Positions 62,745 through 64,000 of a DNA stretch of 64,000 nucleotides are shown here, one piece after another. Origin of the DNA: JAJCYL01 sp965206015 (lineage in GTDB: Bacteria > Bacteroidota > Bacteroidia > Cytophagales > Cyclobacteriaceae); NCBI GenBank assembly GCA_965206015.1, contig CBDBIW010000013.1:1-64000 (forward strand), in the 5' to 3' direction. The notes under the pieces were generated by a model that saw only the letters and a list, made by a program, of their open reading frames with translations, did not search any database and was not told the origin of the DNA. Position 1 is the first letter of the stretch, and every line of letters begins with the position of its first letter. A program made the position numbers and the translations under genes.

Positions 62745-63167
62745 TTTCATTGACTACCTTAAATCCGCAAGCATTTTTGTTTATAATTGATCATCAGGGA
62801 GTTAAACCTTCAAGGGGACTTGTTTTTGAGTGGTTCCCTGTGCTCTACATTCCCCTGAGTAATGGCGAAATGGAGTATTTCGCCTTTGTCATTCATGACA
62901 ATATGAAGTTTGAAACCAAAAAAACAGCCCATTGTGGATTTCCCAAGTTTGGCCAATCCTCCAAAAACCTTATTTCTTTTAATCCGCTTGTTATTGGCAG
63001 TGTAGCAGATTGCATCAGTTCAAGGTAAATCATCTCACCAAAGCTCATCTCAGGCTTTCTCCCGGGCTCATTGCCAGTAAAGTGTTTTTTGACGGATTGA
63101 TCGAATTGAATGCAAAACCATCCACCAAGTAGAAAATTTCAGTAATCTTATCTTCAGACAGAGTCAT
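62745..63167 (-). mobile_element. IS982-family remnant B: N-terminal part and catalytic middle
   Basis: Minus strand: MTLSEDKITEIFYLVDG, a frameshift to FCIQFDQSVKKHFTGNEPGR then KPEMSFGEMIY, a deletion, then CYTANNKRIKRNKVFGGLAK, LGKSTMGCFFGFKLHIVMND and KGEILHFAITQGNVEHREPL, followed by a stop. This has the part that remnant A (46875-47390) lacks, and lacks the C-terminus that A keeps. It sits directly against the S41 peptidase fragment. Confidence 0.85.
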
Positions 63168-63174
63168 GTATTTG

Positions 63175-64000
63175 AAACTGTTAGAATAAGTAATGACCCG
63201 TTTTTCAATGTATAGATTTGATTGGCGGTGGATAATCCGCATGTTGGTCTTCCAAAACTCCTCGCATTTTCATTGCCAATGAAACTTACCGCTATAGCTT
63301 CCCCTGAACTGGCTACAGATTGGTCCAATAAAACCACCACCTTTGGTGCAGAGTTAATTAGCTTATGGGTAATTAGCTTATGGGGAGAAGATACGGCAAC
63401 CCTTAAACTCCCCCACTTTTCGACATGCCATTGCTCTAACTCCATGAGGTTTGATTCTCCGACGCATCAATAAAAAAACCAACTATCCCTTCTCCAAGAA
63501 TGGGCCCTATGCCAGCAACCACAGGCCACATATTTCCTCCATCATTTCCTCTCAAATCAACGATCCAGCCTAAAATGTTTTTACTATCCTGCGTTCGGAT
63601 TGATTCTGCAAAATCCATTTCTACCTGCCCAACCCCAATAAAACCAGGGATTTGAACATACCCAATATTCGAAGACAATCCCGAAATAATAAAGGGTTCA
63701 TCATTACATATGGGTGCTGTCTTATCATATATTTCATCCAGATCGGGTGCTATCAATGTACTGTGGTTTTCTTCCAACAACTGAAGAGCCAACTCAATTG
63801 CAGGATAGGAATCCAACAAAGTTTATGAGCCAGTAGCTTCCTGAAAACACTGACTCTAAATTCCGTCCAATCAATATTCTTTCTATTAATTGAATTTTCT
63901 TCCATTAAATGAATCATCTCACTGAGTAAAGTCTCAACTTCTTCGGCTATGTTTAAATCTTCCGGAGTTACTGAACCTGAATCTTTATTAAAGGATACTA
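63175..64000 (-). pseudogene. S41-family (tail-specific/C-terminal processing) peptidase, frameshifted and truncated by IS982
   Basis: The minus strand has S41 sequence in at least three frames: ETLLSEMIHLMEENSINRKN (near 63900), SYPAIELALQLLEENHSTLI and IGYVQIPGFIGVGQVEMDFA, GWIVDLRGNDGGNMWPVVAG and IGPILGEGIVGFF (63436-63819), and KVVVLLDQSVASSGEAIAVS then SFGRPTCGLSTANQIYTLKN (63175-63445). The nucleophile motif SVASSGEA is present, so the ancestor was an active peptidase. Frameshifts lie near 63815 and 63440, and the end is cut by the IS982 fragment. The gene begins outside the window. Confidence 0.85.
63355..63384. repeat. 15-bp tandem duplication inside the S41 pseudogene
   Basis: taattagcttatggg at 63355-63369 is repeated exactly at 63370-63384. 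In the peptidase frame it gives HKLI-THKLI, five extra residues. Confidence 0.85.

Overview
The window looks like a chromosomal segment of a free-living, gliding-type Bacteroidota, most likely order Cytophagales. The reasons are a SusC/SusD pair with a FecR anti-sigma factor and ECF sigma factor, type IX secretion (T9SS) C-terminal domains on two large surface proteins, LptC/CoaX/PpiD gene order typical of the phylum, TAnnTTTG-type promoter boxes, few Shine-Dalgarno sequences and an AT-rich base composition. There are no rRNA or tRNA genes that I can recognise and no CRISPR array.

Layout. (1) 1-18.7 kb, all on the minus strand: a redox-dominated SusC/SusD locus. Reading downstream it holds FecR anti-sigma, a Kelch-like lipoprotein, SusC, SusD, a three-domain thioredoxin-like protein, a TlpA/DUF4369 thiol reductase, a triple-thioredoxin protein, a free-standing DsbD alpha domain, a terminator, an ECF sigma factor, another thioredoxin, a full DsbD, an S1C protease/pseudoprotease with PDZ, and the start of a haloperoxidase-like protein. 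(2) 18.8-24.2 kb: two divergent T9SS surface proteins, a CRTAC1-type FG-GAP protein and a 1042-residue BspA-type repeat protein. Both start regions carry short tandem duplications, and the second has a C10 tract just after its start codon. (3) 24.2-38.6 kb: a mosaic of intact genes (ftsH, rsfS, birA, Omp85-like, DinB, ceramidase-like, M20 dipeptidase, a second DsbD) and broken ones (TIGR03032, IS3, S9 peptidase, plsY, peptide ABC permease). (4) 38.6-46.5 kb: a conserved cell-envelope operon, coaX to ppiD. (5) 46.5-51 kb: dgoK and IS982 scraps, an OmpA/PD40 protein and a TPR paralogue. (6) 51-62.5 kb: housekeeping genes dgt, RND, ileS, lspA, lepA, folD, queE. (7) 62.5-64 kb: an IS982 fragment inserted in a decayed S41 peptidase gene.

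How it works together (inference): DsbD-type transporters would pass electrons from cytoplasmic thioredoxin to the several secreted thioredoxin/TlpA proteins encoded with SusC/SusD, so the imported substrate or its binding proteins may need disulfide reduction. Regulation is probably by the FecR/ECF pair, although the sigma gene has been separated from FecR and sits behind a terminator.

Two genome-wide processes are visible. One is short (14-20 bp) tandem duplication, mostly next to start codons and in one case breaking plsY. The other is decay of genes and insertion sequences by internal deletion, often with both ends kept.
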